DNA of 64,000 nucleotides from Victivallis lenta (GTDB lineage Bacteria; Verrucomicrobiota; Lentisphaeria; Victivallales; Victivallaceae). The notes under the pieces are model-generated. The model worked only from the letters and a program-made list of their open reading frames with translations. It ran no database searches and was not told the origin of the DNA. The stretch lies in contig NZ_VUNS01000019.1 of NCBI RefSeq assembly GCF_009695545.1, forward strand, positions 1 through 64,000, given 5' to 3'. A program made the position numbers and the translations under genes. Shown here in pieces: positions 8,184-16,037 of this stretch; position 1 is the stretch's first letter; each line of letters opens with the position of its first letter.

Positions 8184-8216
8184 CGTTTATGCCATTCTTT
8201 CAATCGTTTATGCCAT
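8182..8216. promoter_or_regulatory. Direct-repeat operator, two 14-bp copies 21 bp apart
   Basis: ATCGTTTATGCCAT occurs at 8182-8195 and again at 8203-8216, with starts 21 bp apart, exactly two helical turns. The first copy overlaps the start codon of the AraC-type gene. Direct repeats at 21-bp spacing are the arrangement bound by AraC-type regulators at araI1/araI2, so autoregulation is likely. Confidence 0.55.
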
Positions 8217-8310
8217 ACCGGAAAACGATTTTTTGTGGTATAATATACACGTTTCCATCGGAAAAGACAAATCCCCGCGGCCGAGGGAGCAACTTTTTGG
8301 AAAACAATAA

Positions 8311-8620
8311 ACAATGCCTTTTTCGGAGGTGTGAGTACGGCGGAGCCGCACGGAACACCGGAGACGAGCACGACACGCAGTGTCGGGCATGGTCTTTTGA
8401 GACGAGCACGACACGCAGTGTCGGGCATGGTCTTTTGAGACGAGCACGACACGCAGTGTCGGGCATGGTCTTTTGAGACGAGCACGACACGCAGTGTCGG
8501 GCATGGTCTCTTCAGAGAGCGGGGCCCCCGAAAAGTATCATCCGCCGCGCAAGCGCTGTGGATGACAGGCCCAACTTGTCCTCCGCAGTCTCGGCGAAGG
8601 AGGAAGGGGGATAACCTTTT
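8311..8620 (+). repeat. Modular dispersed repeat, copy A (upstream of GH172)
   Basis: This copy shares with copies B (18684-18868) and C (23582-23733, minus) the blocks AACAATGCCTTT, GAGCGGGGCCCCCGAAAAG, ATCCGCCGCGCAAGCGCTG and CGGCGAAGGAGGAAGG. It contains nested inverted repeats: a CATCC/GGATG stem, GACAGG/CTTGTC and CCTCC/GGAGG. A block of four 38-bp tandem repeats is inserted between the GCCGCACGG and GAGCGGGG modules. At 8287-8304 a fragment resembling the 3' tail of copy B (GCAACTTTTTGG) precedes it. It ends 28 bp before the GH172 start codon. No ORF in it is credible. Confidence 0.8.
8361..8512 (+). repeat. Four tandem copies of a 38-bp hairpin-forming repeat
   Basis: Units start at 8361, 8399, 8437 and 8475. 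The first three are identical and the last differs only near its end (CTCTT for CTTTT). Each unit contains CGACACGCAGTGTCG, a perfect 6-bp stem with a 3-nt loop, framed by AGAC and GTCT. There are no unique spacers, so this is not a CRISPR. Because 38 is not a multiple of three, apparent ORFs run through it in several frames; these are artefacts. Confidence 0.9.
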
Positions 8621-8648
8621 AGAAAAATATTAACTAGGAGAATGGAAA

Positions 8649-9731
8649 ATGTTTGGTTCACTCGATTCCCTCACGAAGATTTCGACGGCCCGTTCGCGTT
8701 CGATTTCGGCTGAAAATGTCTACGGCGAGCCCGGGCGAGGCGGCATGGCCGAGGTCAGCGATACGCCGCAGCCCGAGGTGGTCCGCATCGGGCAGGGGTG
8801 GGGCAATAACAGTTGCGCGCGCGAGCTCGGGCAAAAGTGGAAGGTGCGTCCGTGCATCACGCTCGCGCCGGCGGCGGTTACGACGCTGATGGATGTCGAC
8901 GGCCCCGGCTGTATCCGGCATATCTGGATTACGGTGAACGAAAAGCATCTGCGGAACATCGTGCTTCGGATGTACTGGGACGGGGAAGAGGCTCCGAGCG
9001 TCGAAGTTCCGCTCGGCGACTTCTTCTGCAACGCCTGTCTGCATACGGCGCAGATCGTCGCCGTTCCGATCAATGTGAATCCGACCAACGGCATGAACTG
9101 CTACTTCCCGATGCCGTTTGCCCGCCACGCGAAAATCACGGTGGAGAACCTGCTGCCGGACGAGGGAATCGACGGCTTCTTTTACACGATCAACTTCGAA
9201 GAGCTCGACGAGCCGGCCGGAGACGCATATTTCCACGCCCGGTTCAACCGGACGAATCCGCTCAGGTACGGCGACGACTACACGATTCTCGATGGCGTTG
9301 AAGGGAGCGGCAACTTCGTCGGCTGTTATATGACCTGGCAGCAGAACAACAACGGCTGGTGGGGCGAGGGCGAGGTCAAGATGTTCCTTGACGGCGACAC
9401 GGAATTCCCGACCATCTGCGGCACCGGCACCGAGGACTATTTCGGCGGAGCCTGGTGTTTCAATAAAACCTTCAGCTCTCCGTTTCTCGGCTATCCGTTC
9501 GGCGGGGAGAACCGCACCGGCGCGCGTCACAGCCTCTACCGCTTCCACGTGCTCGATGCAATTCATTTTCACAGCAGTCTGAAGGTTACGATCCAGGCGA
9601 TCGGCTGGCGCGACAAAGGGCGTTACCTGCCGCTGCAGGACGATATTTCGTCGGTTGCCTACTTCTATTTGAAAGAGCCGCACAAGCCGTTCCCGGCGCT
9701 GCCGGACCGCAACGGCCTTGAGATCATCTGA
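8649..9731 (+). CDS. GH172 (DUF2961) family glycoside hydrolase
   Basis: This 360-residue protein matches the DUF2961/GH172 family, whose characterised members act on fructo- and arabinofuranosyl linkages. The diagnostic ICGTGTEDYFGGAW block is present (about residues 256-269), with the early GCIRHIWITV and VPLGDFFCN segments. No signal peptide is seen, so it is probably cytoplasmic. The start at 8649 follows TAGGAG with 8-nt spacing. It lies downstream of a dispersed-repeat copy and divergent from an AraC regulator, which suggests substrate-dependent control. Actual substrate is unknown. Confidence 0.88.
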   Translation: MFGSLDSLTKISTARSRSISAENVYGEPGRGGMAEVSDTPQPEVVRIGQGWGNNSCARELGQKWKVRPCITLAPAAVTTLMDVDGPGCIRHIWITVNEKHLRNIVLRMYWDGEEAPSVEVPLGDFFCNACLHTAQIVAVPINVNPTNGMNCYFPMPFARHAKITVENLLPDEGIDGFFYTINFEELDEPAGDAYFHARFNRTNPLRYGDDYTILDGVEGSGNFVGCYMTWQQNNNGWWGEGEVKMFLDGDTEFPTICGTGTEDYFGGAWCFNKTFSSPFLGYPFGGENRTGARHSLYRFHVLDAIHFHSSLKVTIQAIGWRDKGRYLPLQDDISSVAYFYLKEPHKPFPALPDRNGLEII

Positions 9732-9738
9732 CCGCCTG

Positions 9739-9778
9739 CCGCCGCCGGCCCGGCTCCGTGCCGCTCTGCCGGCGGCGG
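9739..9778. terminator. GC-rich hairpin between convergent genes
   Basis: CCGCCGCCGGC (9739-9749) pairs perfectly with GCCGGCGGCGG (9768-9778). There is no strong T-tract on either side. The hairpin separates the GH172 gene from the convergent M56 gene and may act as a bidirectional terminator. Confidence 0.5.
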
Positions 9779-9801
9779 TATTGCGAATCATGACCGGTGG
9801 C

Positions 9802-11304
9802 TTATTCTGCGGCTGCGGTCTCGTACGGGTTGGGCCGATCGAGGGAGAAGGTCACTGTTTCGCCGAGTTTCAAGCGCGGAATCGCGTACTCCCGCACCAG
9901 CGTTTTCTCCTGAAATTCTTTTTTCTTTTCGTCGAACCGGCCGCCGCTGCGGAGAAAGACGGAACATTTGACTTCGGCATGATCGTCATCGAGGAATTTT
10001 CCCCGGCAGAGGATAACCGCGCCGAAGCCGTCGAGGGCTCCGATTCCGAAATTCTTCGACGGGAACTCCCGGCGAAAGGTCTCGCGCGGCAGAAAATCTG
10101 TCACCATTTCCACTGCCCCCTTGTCTCCGTCCGGGACGGCAATTCGCGGTGCGGCAATGGTTTTCCCTTTTTCTTTCAGGTCGAAATGGAACAGGATGAA
10201 ATCGGATTCATGCCGGACCGCCTTGCAGCGCAATAGAAGCCCGCTCGCAGGGTACGGCGACGTTGTGAAGGTTGTCTCCCGTGGGAAGCTCCGCCTTTTC
10301 CCGGCCGGTTCCGGTTTCATGACGCCCGGCGTCAGGCAGCAGCCCGCAATCCCGGCGGAAAAGAGTACGCACAGCATAATGCAGCGGAGGCGGCGGGAGG
10401 ATGCGGGAGAGTTCATGGTGATTCCCTGAATGCGTTGCCGGATGTTTTCGGCGCTTCGGCTGAGGCTGCAGGCGGGAAGAGGCGGAAAAACATTGCCGTC
10501 TGCGGCGAAATCGAGGATCAGCCGGGCATACGAACCGCGTCCGGCGGAAGTCAGGTTCAGGAGCTCCGCCGTTTGTGCGTCACACTCCATCTCCCGGAAC
10601 TGCTCAAGCCGGGAGCGGCAGAGGCGGATAAGCGGATTGAACCAGAACAGCGTTCCGGTCAGCGTGAGCAGGAGTGTCCGCAGCGGATCGCGCCGCTTCA
10701 GGTGCAGACATTCATGGGTCAGCAACATAAGGAGTTCACGGTCAGGCAGAAGGCCACATCGCTCCGCGGGAAGCAGGATGACGGAACGGAATACGCAGCA
10801 GGAGAGCGGCCCGGCATTGAGCGAACCGCCGTCGCGGAGATCGATCCTGCGGCGGGTGTTTCCGGTCAGATTCCTTGCCCGGTTCAGCAGGGCTGCCATG
10901 CGTGCGTCGCAAATCGGCGGCAGGCTGCGTACCCGGCGCGTCCAGCGACGAAGCCGGTGCAATCGTTTCAGCAGCAGAAACAGTCCGGCCGCAATCAGAA
11001 ACAGGGCAGTTCGGCCCATCGCATGATGCAGGGAGACCGGGGCGGGAACGGAGGATGCACTCCCCGTCTGGGAAGACGGTGCCGCCGGTCGCTCCTCCCG
11101 GACTGTTTGCATCGTCCGGAGTTGAATCTCCGACGGCAGGCGCAGGACAGGCTGGCTCAAGGGGAGAAAGGAGAGACAAAGCAGTACGAGAAGCTGCTTC
11201 CGGCCCGGACGTACCTGAAAGAGGCGTTCAACGGTGATCAGCAGAAGCGCCAGCAGACAGCCGCGCAGCAGCATGCCGAGGAGATAAGTGCCGAGCTCAC
11301 TCAT
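9802..11304 (-). CDS. M56-family (BlaR1-like) membrane metallopeptidase sensor
   Basis: This 500-residue protein has N-terminal membrane helices (5-25, 37-50, 98-113), the zinc-protease motif HECLH (197-201) and a downstream Glu in EMECDAQT. A further membrane segment near 308-325 leads to a C-terminal beta-rich extracytoplasmic domain. The M56 domain is that of BlaR1/MecR1, which cleave a partner BlaI repressor on signal. The sensor domain here is not a penicillin-binding domain, so the ligand is not predictable as a beta-lactam. It overlaps the BlaI gene by 8 nt, so the two are translationally coupled. Confidence 0.85.
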   Translation of the reverse strand: MSELGTYLLGMLLRGCLLALLLITVERLFQVRPGRKQLLVLLCLSFLPLSQPVLRLPSEIQLRTMQTVREERPAAPSSQTGSASSVPAPVSLHHAMGRTALFLIAAGLFLLLKRLHRLRRWTRRVRSLPPICDARMAALLNRARNLTGNTRRRIDLRDGGSLNAGPLSCCVFRSVILLPAERCGLLPDRELLMLLTHECLHLKRRDPLRTLLLTLTGTLFWFNPLIRLCRSRLEQFREMECDAQTAELLNLTSAGRGSYARLILDFAADGNVFPPLPACSLSRSAENIRQRIQGITMNSPASSRRLRCIMLCVLFSAGIAGCCLTPGVMKPEPAGKRRSFPRETTFTTSPYPASGLLLRCKAVRHESDFILFHFDLKEKGKTIAAPRIAVPDGDKGAVEMVTDFLPRETFRREFPSKNFGIGALDGFGAVILCRGKFLDDDHAEVKCSVFLRSGGRFDEKKKEFQEKTLVREYAIPRLKLGETVTFSLDRPNPYETAAAE

Positions 11305-11677
11305 TTTCCGTCTCCTGTTCGTCGAGAAGGCGTTTCAGTTCCGCGATATCCGCGGCGGAAAGCTTCCCTCTCCGCACGAAGAAGCTGACCATCGCCGCGC
11401 AGTCGTCGTCGAACGCCTGAGCGGCCAGCCGTTCGCCGGCCGCTTCGCGGTACTCCTCCCGGCTCAGCAGCGGCCGGTAGAAGTAGAAGCGTTTGCGGCC
11501 GCATTGCCGGACGGCGCCTTTCCCGACCAGCCGCGCCAGCAGGGTCTTCACCGTGCTGGCGTCCCAGCCGCAGGAGGCGGCCGCCCGTTCCGTCAGTTCC
11601 GGCGCAGTCAGGGGAGAAGTCTCCCATAACAGCTTCAAAAGTTCGAGTTCACTGTTCGTCACCACTGTGTTTTTCAC
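11297..11677 (-). CDS. BlaI/MecI-family transcriptional repressor
   Basis: This 126-residue winged-helix protein has a BlaI/MecI/CopY pattern: VTNSELELLKLLWE, then the recognition region GWDASTVKTLLARLVGKGAV and the wing RKRFYFYRPLLSREEY. Dimeric BlaI proteins bind TACA-N2-TGTA operators and are inactivated by cleavage by the partner M56 protease. The gene begins the blaI-M56 operon. Two operator-like sites overlap the -35 and the transcription start of its predicted promoter, which predicts autorepression. No beta-lactamase gene is present nearby, so drug resistance is not implied. Confidence 0.9.
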   Translation of the reverse strand: MKNTVVTNSELELLKLLWETSPLTAPELTERAAASCGWDASTVKTLLARLVGKGAVRQCGRKRFYFYRPLLSREEYREAAGERLAAQAFDDDCAAMVSFFVRRGKLSAADIAELKRLLDEQETENE

Positions 11678-11717
11678 TGTTCCGCCCTTTCCCGTTCCGG
11701 TTTGCCGGAGATTAATC

Positions 11718-11761
11718 TACATCTGTAAATTATAAAATCAAATACATAATTGACAATTGTA
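11718..11761 (-). promoter_or_regulatory. blaI promoter with two BlaI-type operators
   Basis: Read on the minus strand, TTGTCA (11756-11751) and TATAAT (11734-11729) form a promoter with a 16-bp spacer. A perfect TACATCTGTA box (11718-11727) sits just downstream of the -10. A second box, GACAATTGTA (11752-11761, one mismatch to TACA-N2-TGTA), overlaps the -35. This is the arrangement of autorepressed bla/mec-type promoters. Confidence 0.7.
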
Positions 11762-11798
11762 AATTATATTTTTTTGAAAAAAGTACCGCTCCGAATCC

Positions 11799-11826
11799 TT
11801 GTAAAAGCGCGTCTTTCGGATATAGT
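11799..11826 (+). promoter_or_regulatory. Promoter of the MFS transporter, TTGTAA-N16-TATAGT
   Basis: The -35 TTGTAA (11799-11804) and -10 TATAGT (11821-11826) are separated by 16 bp. A small hairpin, CACGCA/TGCGTG (about 11847-11864), lies in the leader before the start codon at 11892. Confidence 0.55.
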
Positions 11827-11891
11827 GTAGCGGAGAGGGAGATCATCACGCATGTTTTTGCGTGAATATTGGCGAGAAGGAGAGCCGAAAG

Positions 11892-13199
11892 ATGGAGAAG
11901 AAGAAAATTCCGCTGCTGCACCGGGACGGCGTCAGCTATGTCCTGCCGTTTGTTCTGATCACCGCATGTTTCGCGCTGTGGGGATTTGCGAACGATATCA
12001 CGAATCCGATGGTCAAGGCGTTTGCGAAGATTTTCCGCACGACCACGACTGAAGGCTCGCTCGTGCAGGTCGCCTTTTACGGCGGCTATTTCGCGATGGC
12101 GTTCCCGGCTGCGGTGTTCATCCGGAAATATTCGTACAAGGCAGGCATCCTGCTCGGGCTGGCGCTCTATGCGGTCGGGGCGCTGCTGTTTTTTCCGGCC
12201 AGGCTGACCGGGAATTTCTATCCGTTCCTGATGGCTTACTTTATCCTGACCTGCGGCTTGTCATTTCTCGAAACCAGCGCGAATCCGTATATCCTGTCGA
12301 TGGGGAGCGAAGAGACGTCGACGCAGCGGCTGAATTTTGCGCAGTCGTTCAATCCGATCGGCTCCCTGTTCGGCATGTATGTCGCAATGGAGTTCATCCA
12401 GTCCCGGCTCTCCCCGCTCGATACGGCCGGGCGCGCCGCGCTGACCGATGCGGAATTCGCCCGGGTCCGCGATGCGGATCTGACGGTGCTGATCCGTCCC
12501 TATCTGCTGATCGGGCTGGTCATCATCGCGCTGTTTCTGCTGATCCGGTTCGTGAAGATGCCGGCCAGCGCCGACCAGTCGCACAAGATCGATTTCCTGC
12601 CGACGCTCCGGCGGATTTTCCGGATTCCTCGCTACCGCGACGGAGTGATCGCGCAGTTCTTCTACATCGGCGCGCAGATCATGTGCTGGACCTTCATCAT
12701 CCAGTACGGCACCCGGATTTTTCTCGGGCAGGGGATGGATGAGCGGGCGGCGGAGGTGCTTTCGCAGCAGTACAACATCGCCGCGATGGTCCTCTTCTGC
12801 GCGAGCCGCTTCATCTGCACATTCCTGCTGCGCTACCTGAATCCCGGCAAGCTGCTGCTGATTCTGGCGGTTGCGGGCGGAGTCTTCACTCTCGGCGTAA
12901 TCGGCTTCACCAATGTTTTCGGCCTCTACTGCCTGGTTGCCGTTTCGGGGTGCATGTCGCTGATGTTCCCGACCATCTACGGCATCGCGCTCAAGGGGCT
13001 CGGCGACGATGCGAAGTTCGGTGCGGCGGGGCTCATCATGGCGATTCTCGGCGGTTCGGTGCTGCCGCCGCTGCAGGCGGCGGTCATCGACCGCGGCGAA
13101 TTTTTCGGCTTCCCGGCTGTGAACCTCTCATTTGCGCTGCCGCTGATCTGTTTTGCCGTGGTGGCGCTCTACGGCTACCGCACAAGGCGTTCGGCCTGA
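11892..13199 (+). CDS. fucP: MFS sugar transporter, L-fucose permease (FucP) family
   Basis: This 435-residue inner-membrane protein has twelve predicted helices. FucP-family motifs include CFALWGFANDITNPMVKAF near residue 27, the TCGLSFLETSANPYIL block and FNPIGSLFGMY. FucP members import L-fucose, or related sugars such as glucose or galactose, in symport with protons. The start was chosen for the AAGGAG site 9 nt upstream of 11892. It is divergent from the blaI-M56 pair. The substrate among the family's sugars cannot be fixed from sequence alone. Confidence 0.85.
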   Translation: MEKKKIPLLHRDGVSYVLPFVLITACFALWGFANDITNPMVKAFAKIFRTTTTEGSLVQVAFYGGYFAMAFPAAVFIRKYSYKAGILLGLALYAVGALLFFPARLTGNFYPFLMAYFILTCGLSFLETSANPYILSMGSEETSTQRLNFAQSFNPIGSLFGMYVAMEFIQSRLSPLDTAGRAALTDAEFARVRDADLTVLIRPYLLIGLVIIALFLLIRFVKMPASADQSHKIDFLPTLRRIFRIPRYRDGVIAQFFYIGAQIMCWTFIIQYGTRIFLGQGMDERAAEVLSQQYNIAAMVLFCASRFICTFLLRYLNPGKLLLILAVAGGVFTLGVIGFTNVFGLYCLVAVSGCMSLMFPTIYGIALKGLGDDAKFGAAGLIMAILGGSVLPPLQAAVIDRGEFFGFPAVNLSFALPLICFAVVALYGYRTRRSA

Positions 13200-13215
13200 C
13201 GCCGGAAGAAAACGG

Positions 13216-13248
13216 AACAGGCCGGAACCTGCATGGCCCCGGCCTGTT
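13216..13248. terminator. Perfect 10-bp hairpin between convergent genes
   Basis: AACAGGCCGG (13216-13225) pairs with CCGGCCTGTT (13239-13248). It lies between the transporter and the convergent FAD-oxidoreductase gene. No T-run follows, so efficiency is uncertain. Confidence 0.5.
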
Positions 13249-13263
13249 GCCGCTGTTGCCGCT

Positions 13264-14967
13264 TTACCGGACTTCGAAATCGAAGACGCGCATCGGGCGT
13301 TCGCTCCACCCTTCCTCAAGCACGAGCCTGACCTCCGTGCACGGAACCGGCTCCCAGCGGAGCAGGACGAGCCGGTGATGGTTGTCGGCGACTTCGGCCA
13401 GCGTGCGCTTCCGGCCGCCGACCGTTGCTTCGATCCGGAACTTTTTCGGCAGCTGCGCCGGCATGGCGCGGAACATCTGGTGATCCTCCACATTCAGCTG
13501 GCGCTTCAGGTCCGAAAGATCGCTGTCGAAAACGAGCCGGACGCCGCCGACCGTCTCCGGCGCATCGAAGCGGTAGACGGCTTCTCCGCCGGCCGGAAAT
13601 TCCGCGCCCTGTTTGCCGTCGTCCCAGTCGCGGTCGCGGCCGTTCCGCAGGATTTCGCAGCTGATCGCCCCCCGGAGCGAAAGCGGCGAAACCCGGCGCG
13701 GAATATTCGGGATGAACTGGTCCTGGTCAAGCAGCGTCTGCTGGAGTTCGTCCAGATGCCGTTCATAGATGCCGCGCGGCGATTCACCGTATTTCACCGC
13801 GAGCGCGGCGGCGGTGCCGACCGCCTGGCCGAGCATCGACGTCGTCGCCATGACCCGGGTCGAACTCAGCGCCATGTGCGTCGTCGAAATATTGCGCCCG
13901 GCGAAGAACAGATTGTCGATGTTGACCGAGTAGAGCGAACGGTACGGAATGCCGAACGGCGACGGCGCAGGGTGGAAGATCGTCGGCGCGCCGGGATAAT
14001 AGATCGCTTCGGGGTGGTGGTCGTCCATGGTCCAGCCGCCGTAGGCGACCGCGTCGTCGAATTTCCCTTCGGCTTCGACCTCCTTCTGGCAGAGCACGTG
14101 ATCGCCGACGTAGCGGATGTTCTCGCGCTTGCCGGGCAGGCTGCCGATCCAGTCAAGCTCCCACTTGCGGCCGCGGCCGTCCGGATGGTTCTTGATGTAC
14201 TCCCAGCAGCCGTAGGCGATTTTATAAAGCTCGTCGCGGATTGCGTCGGCATCTCCGACCGTATCCATGACGCCGCCGAACTCCATCCACCAGAAGTTGT
14301 TGCCTTCCGGTTCGAAATTGCGTTTCGGCAGCGTCTCCTCGGTGTAATGATACGCCCACTCAGGCGCCCGGAACGGAATGTGCCGGTCGGTGCGCCGGAG
14401 CTGGATCAGGATCGAATTGCCCATCGTCTTGGCGTCGGCCTTCTCCGGGGCGTGCGGCTCGTCGAATTCATCGCGCGCCTCGCGGCCGCTGCGGTATTTC
14501 GCACCGGAGAGACGCAGGATGCTGTCGCCGGAACAGTCGGCGAACAGTTTCCCTTCAACCTTGTAGCGGCAGTATTCGGTGAGGTTCCAGCCGGTAACCG
14601 AAGTGATGCGGCCGTTTTCGGTCTCGACCTTTTCGACCGTCGTATTCAGCAGGACGGTCAGATTTTTCTCCTGCTTCGCGAATCCGTACATGACATCGTC
14701 CCAGATCGTGTACTTCATGGTCGGATTGTAGTAATAGTTGTCGAGCTGAAGCTCTTCGAGGAGTCCGGTCTCCTTGCGGTTTTCGCCGTGAGCGCCGCAG
14801 ATCCACATGCGGATTTCGCTCGAGGCGTTGCCGCCGAACATCGGGCGGTCCTGGATGATCACGGTCTTTGCTCCGTTGCGCGCGGCGGCGACGGCCGCGC
14901 AGAGTCCGGCGATGCCGCCGCCGACCACGACGAAGTCGGCGGAGAGTCTGCGTCTGGTAATAATCAT
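13264..14967 (-). CDS. FAD-dependent oxidoreductase (FAD_oxidored/PF12831 type)
   Basis: This 567-residue protein starts with a Rossmann FAD-binding motif, VVVGGGIAGLCAAVAAARNG (G16-x-G18-xx-G21), and has the FAD-family segment LFADCSGDSILR. Near the middle is NLFFAGRNISTTHMALSSTR, typical of PF12831 flavoproteins, and the final ~130 residues form a beta-rich, discoidin-like extension. Relatives are common in glycan-degrading Planctomycetota and Lentisphaerota, but substrates are not established. The start at 14967 follows GGAG with 8-nt spacing; the ORF extension to 15036 has none. No signal peptide is visible. Confidence 0.82.
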   Translation of the reverse strand: MIITRRRLSADFVVVGGGIAGLCAAVAAARNGAKTVIIQDRPMFGGNASSEIRMWICGAHGENRKETGLLEELQLDNYYYNPTMKYTIWDDVMYGFAKQEKNLTVLLNTTVEKVETENGRITSVTGWNLTEYCRYKVEGKLFADCSGDSILRLSGAKYRSGREARDEFDEPHAPEKADAKTMGNSILIQLRRTDRHIPFRAPEWAYHYTEETLPKRNFEPEGNNFWWMEFGGVMDTVGDADAIRDELYKIAYGCWEYIKNHPDGRGRKWELDWIGSLPGKRENIRYVGDHVLCQKEVEAEGKFDDAVAYGGWTMDDHHPEAIYYPGAPTIFHPAPSPFGIPYRSLYSVNIDNLFFAGRNISTTHMALSSTRVMATTSMLGQAVGTAAALAVKYGESPRGIYERHLDELQQTLLDQDQFIPNIPRRVSPLSLRGAISCEILRNGRDRDWDDGKQGAEFPAGGEAVYRFDAPETVGGVRLVFDSDLSDLKRQLNVEDHQMFRAMPAQLPKKFRIEATVGGRKRTLAEVADNHHRLVLLRWEPVPCTEVRLVLEEGWSERPMRVFDFEVR

Positions 14968-15060
14968 TCTTCTGCTCCGTATCTCAATGTTGCAGGATAT
15001 CTTCTTTAATAGAATCCGGGTCCGGCCGTATTTCAAGTTCCGGTCCGGCTGAAAAACGCC

Positions 15061-15798
15061 TCAGTTGACGTTGCACCAGAAATCTCCCCTGTTGTCGGAC
15101 TGGCTGTTCAGGCGGTTATACGGAATTTCTTCAAAACTGCGTCCTTCTACATGGCCGTCGACGAAGCAGATGTTTCCGCCGCTTCCGCCTTTGTGCCGCC
15201 AGGTGCCGTTTTTGCCGTTGTCCACCATCTCCGCCCGGTTCTGGGCTGCCGGGGAGTAAGGAGCGCGGCTGCCGTTCGGGCTGCTGCCGCTGCGGTAGAT
15301 ATCGAAAAGCATGGCGCGCCCGGAGGCGTTGCGGATTTTCGACAGTGCGTAGCCGCCCTGGTTGTCCGGGCAGTCCGGCGTGATGCGGTGGTTGATTCCG
15401 TAATGGCGCACCAGCGCTTCATTTTCAGTCGAAGTGACGCTGGACGGACAGGCGAAGACGCCGGAAGGCCGTTTTTTGTCGGCCGCGAGATAGCTGCCCT
15501 TCTCCTGTTTGGCGCCGGAATTATTCGCATAATAGAGCACATCCTGCCAGGTGCCGGTCATCGTGGTTGCACCGCCGCCGTAGTTGCGGAACGAAGAGGG
15601 CATGCGCCCGCGCTCCTGATCGAGGTACATCGACATGTAAGTGCCGAGCTGCTTGAGGTTGGCCGTACACTGGGTGTCGCGGGCCCGGGCGCGGGCCTGG
15701 TTCAGGGCGGGCAGCAGCATTCCGGCCAGAATCGCGATAATCGCAATCACGACCAGAAGTTCGATCAGGGTGAAGCGGGATACGGAGTGATTCATCAT
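15061..15798 (-). CDS. Pseudopilin-like protein with H-Xn-DG motif
   Basis: This 245-residue protein begins [20 protein letters not shown], a prepilin-type signal with Arg at -1, followed by [20 protein letters not shown]. Near the C-terminus [15 protein letters not shown] is the family's His...Asp-Gly signature with eleven rather than nine residues between. An AAGGAG site lies 9 nt before the first ATG. It is the last gene downstream-adjacent to the FAD oxidoreductase (94 bp) and may share its promoter region with the divergent IclR gene. Confidence 0.85.
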   Translation of the reverse strand: MMNHSVSRFTLIELLVVIAIIAILAGMLLPALNQARARARDTQCTANLKQLGTYMSMYLDQERGRMPSSFRNYGGGATTMTGTWQDVLYYANNSGAKQEKGSYLAADKKRPSGVFACPSSVTSTENEALVRHYGINHRITPDCPDNQGGYALSKIRNASGRAMLFDIYRSGSSPNGSRAPYSPAAQNRAEMVDNGKNGTWRHKGGSGGNICFVDGHVEGRSFEEIPYNRLNSQSDNRGDFWCNVN

Positions 15799-15900
15799 CT
15801 TTGCATTCTCCTTGGGATATGGTTGGTTCCGGATGAATTTCGATTCCGTAATAATTATACCGGATTACAGATGAAAAAACAAGACGATAATTTAAAAATG

Positions 15901-15936
15901 CAATATTAAAATATTGAAATATCATAATGTGATATT
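15901..15936. promoter_or_regulatory. Two AT-rich palindromes between a pseudopilin gene and the divergent IclR gene
   Basis: CAATATTAAAATATTG (15901-15916) and AATATCA-N5-TGATATT (15918-15936) lie side by side in a strongly AT-rich intergenic region. They are likely operator sites, plausibly for the IclR protein encoded 100 bp downstream, or for a global AT-rich binder. Confidence 0.4.
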
Positions 15937-16037
15937 ATAATATTGAAATTGAAATTTTCATTGCGGAAGAGAGAGTCGGCTTGTAATCCGGGGAGAAACG
16001 GATTATCTTTTCTGAAATTGCATGAAACGGAGTGAGG

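Noticed and set aside
8180-8504. Three overlapping minus-strand ORFs of about 100 codons across the tandem repeats
   Set aside because: They are translations of the 38-bp repeat in each frame and have no ribosome-binding site.
8361-8512. CRISPR array
   Set aside because: Units are contiguous with no unique spacers and no cas genes are present.
9802-11677. Beta-lactam resistance locus (blaR1-blaI)
   Set aside because: No beta-lactamase or penicillin-binding sensor domain; the pair is a generic M56/BlaI system.
13153-15009. 618-codon plus-strand ORF opposite the FAD oxidoreductase
   Set aside because: Shadow ORF; composition is that of a reverse-complement reading of a GC-rich gene.
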